Source: Amycolatopsis sp. A133
Lineage (GTDB): Bacteria > Actinomycetota > Actinomycetes > Mycobacteriales > Pseudonocardiaceae
Assembly (NCBI RefSeq): GCF_031082405.1
Contig: NZ_JAVHJU010000059.1
Span: forward strand, 62,001 to 126,000
Length of the DNA: 64,000 nt
Direction: 5' to 3'
A program made the position numbers and the translations under genes. Every line of letters begins with the position of its first letter. Positions within the stretch are counted from its first letter, which is position 1. The notes beneath the pieces were generated by a model. The model ran no database searches. It saw only the letters and a list, made by a program, of their open reading frames with translations, and was not told where the DNA came from. Positions 63,061 through 64,000 of the stretch are shown here, piece after piece.

Positions 63061-64000
63061 TCACTTTGCCGCGAGAACCGCGAAACGGGCGGTGACGACC
63101 AGGCCGCCGTCGACGCGAGGTTCGGCGGAGACCGTACCCCCGTGGGCCCGGGTGATCGAGCGGACGATGGCAAGACCCAGCCCCGCACCGTCCCCCAGCC
63201 CGCGGCCGCCGCCGCGCTGGAAGGGTTCGAAGAGCGAGTCGACAGTATCGACCGGGACCGGGGGGCCGGAGTTGGCGATCACCACGCGTCCGTCCGAATG
63301 GGTCTGCACCGACACCCAGCCACCGCTGTGGTTGTAGCTCAAAGCATTGCGCAACAGGTTCTCGACCAACTGCGTCAGGAGTCCCTCATCGCCCATGACC
63401 ACCAGCGGGTCGATCCGCACCTGGATCCGCGTGCCGGGCGGTGCGGCCGCTGGAGGAAGCGCGGTGTATTGCCCGGCCAGCCGGGTTGCGGTTGCGGCCA
63501 TGTCGACAGGGTGACGCACGTCCAATCCGTGATCGCTGCGCGCCAGCAGGAGCAGGCCGTCGAGCAGGTTTTCGAGGCGGCGGTTGGCGGCCAGCAGGTC
63601 GGCGCGGACGTCGGCCAGGTCGGCGGGCCCGGGAGCGGCGAGGCGGACCTGGATTGTGGCGCGCTCCACCGCCAAGGGGGTGCGCAGCTCGTGCGAAGCG
63701 TTGGCAACGAAGCGACGTTGGCTGGTGAAGGACCGCTCCAGGCGTTCGAGCATGTCGTCGAACGTGTCGGCAAGCCTGCGCAGTTCGTCGGGAGGCCCCG
63801 GCAAGGCGATCCGCTCGTGGATGTTGTGAACGGACATGCTGCGAGCCTGTTCGGTGATGGCGTGCAGGGGACGCAGGACGCGGCCCGCCACCCACCAGCC
63901 GACCGCGCATGCGAACACCACGATGGCGCCGATGGCCAGGCTGGACGCCAGAAACAGCTGCCGCAGCGCCTCGTCCCGCAGTTGCCCGGCCAGCTCGTTG
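63061..64000 (-). CDS. Sensor histidine kinase (N-terminus outside window)
   Basis: The frame stays open to the right edge of the window, so the 5' end is missing. Visible in order are a membrane helix (LASSLAIGAIVVFACAVGWW), a HAMP domain (VLRPLHAITEQARSM), the phospho-acceptor box FVANASHELRTPLAVERAT, the N box LLTQLVENLLRNALSYN, and the G boxes GDGAGLGLAIVRSITRAHGG. It is a classic transmembrane EnvZ/OmpR-type kinase. Its response regulator, if in the same operon, would lie upstream outside the window. Confidence 0.93.
   Translation of the reverse strand, partial: NELAGQLRDEALRQLFLASSLAIGAIVVFACAVGWWVAGRVLRPLHAITEQARSMSVHNIHERIALPGPPDELRRLADTFDDMLERLERSFTSQRRFVANASHELRTPLAVERATIQVRLAAPGPADLADVRADLLAANRRLENLLDGLLLLARSDHGLDVRHPVDMAATATRLAGQYTALPPAAAPPGTRIQVRIDPLVVMGDEGLLTQLVENLLRNALSYNHSGGWVSVQTHSDGRVVIANSGPPVPVDTVDSLFEPFQRGGGRGLGDGAGLGLAIVRSITRAHGGTVSAEPRVDGGLVVTARFAVLAAK

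Noticed and set aside
1..64000. CRISPR array, insertion sequence with transposase, rRNA or tRNA genes
   Set aside because: I found no spaced direct repeats, no transposase frame and no complete structural RNA when reading the window; only an integrase remnant indicates mobility.

Overview
The window is high-GC DNA with G/C-ending codons, frequent GTG and TTG starts and GTGA/ATGA gene overlaps. Together with an Rv1284-type carbonic anhydrase, a perfect CebR box and many F420/FMN luciferase-like enzymes, this points to an actinomycete. A member of the Pseudonocardiaceae (Amycolatopsis-like) is my best guess, but that is inference.

Region 1 (1-24.7 kb) is an antiphage defence island. A complete BREX type 2 (Pgl) operon runs leftward in canonical order: pglW, pglX, pglY, pglZ, brxD, brxHI, with nearly every gene overlapping the next by 4 bp. 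pglX carries a 25-bp perfect period-5 tract inside its reading frame, a plausible phase-variation switch. Next comes a qatB-qatC pair without a visible qatA or qatD. It is divergent from a nuclease-like plus DUF2075 ATPase protein that could stand in for the missing ATPase and nuclease. Beyond it is a protein ending in a RHIM/BASS-like motif. The C-terminus of a helicase-like protein at base 1 suggests the island continues to the left.

Region 2 (24.8-44 kb) looks like an organosulfur scavenging cluster. It holds ssuB and ssuD remnants and six intact luciferase-like (LLM) oxidoreductases, including an SfnG and an NtaA/DszA-type enzyme. It also has a DszC/acyl-CoA-dehydrogenase-like monooxygenase, an Rv1284-like carbonic anhydrase, regulators, and a peptide/nickel-type ABC importer whose first gene is preceded by a structured leader that could hide its ribosome binding site. 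No flavin reductase is visible.

Region 3 (44-62.4 kb) mixes intact genes with gene remnants. Intact genes are a GH44 glucanase under a CebR box, a SnoaL-like protein, a TetR/aldo-keto reductase divergent pair, two membrane proteins, a methyltransferase, and a LysR regulator divergent from a dehydrogenase-RidA fusion. Remnants are mostly C-terminal halves of genes (FAD enzymes, SDR, TPR protein, NYN nuclease, methyltransferase, integrase). The right edge has a small secreted cysteine-containing protein and a truncated sensor histidine kinase.

Several frameshifts sit in G/C runs, so some 'pseudogenes' may be sequencing errors. All function calls come from reading translated sequence without database searches.
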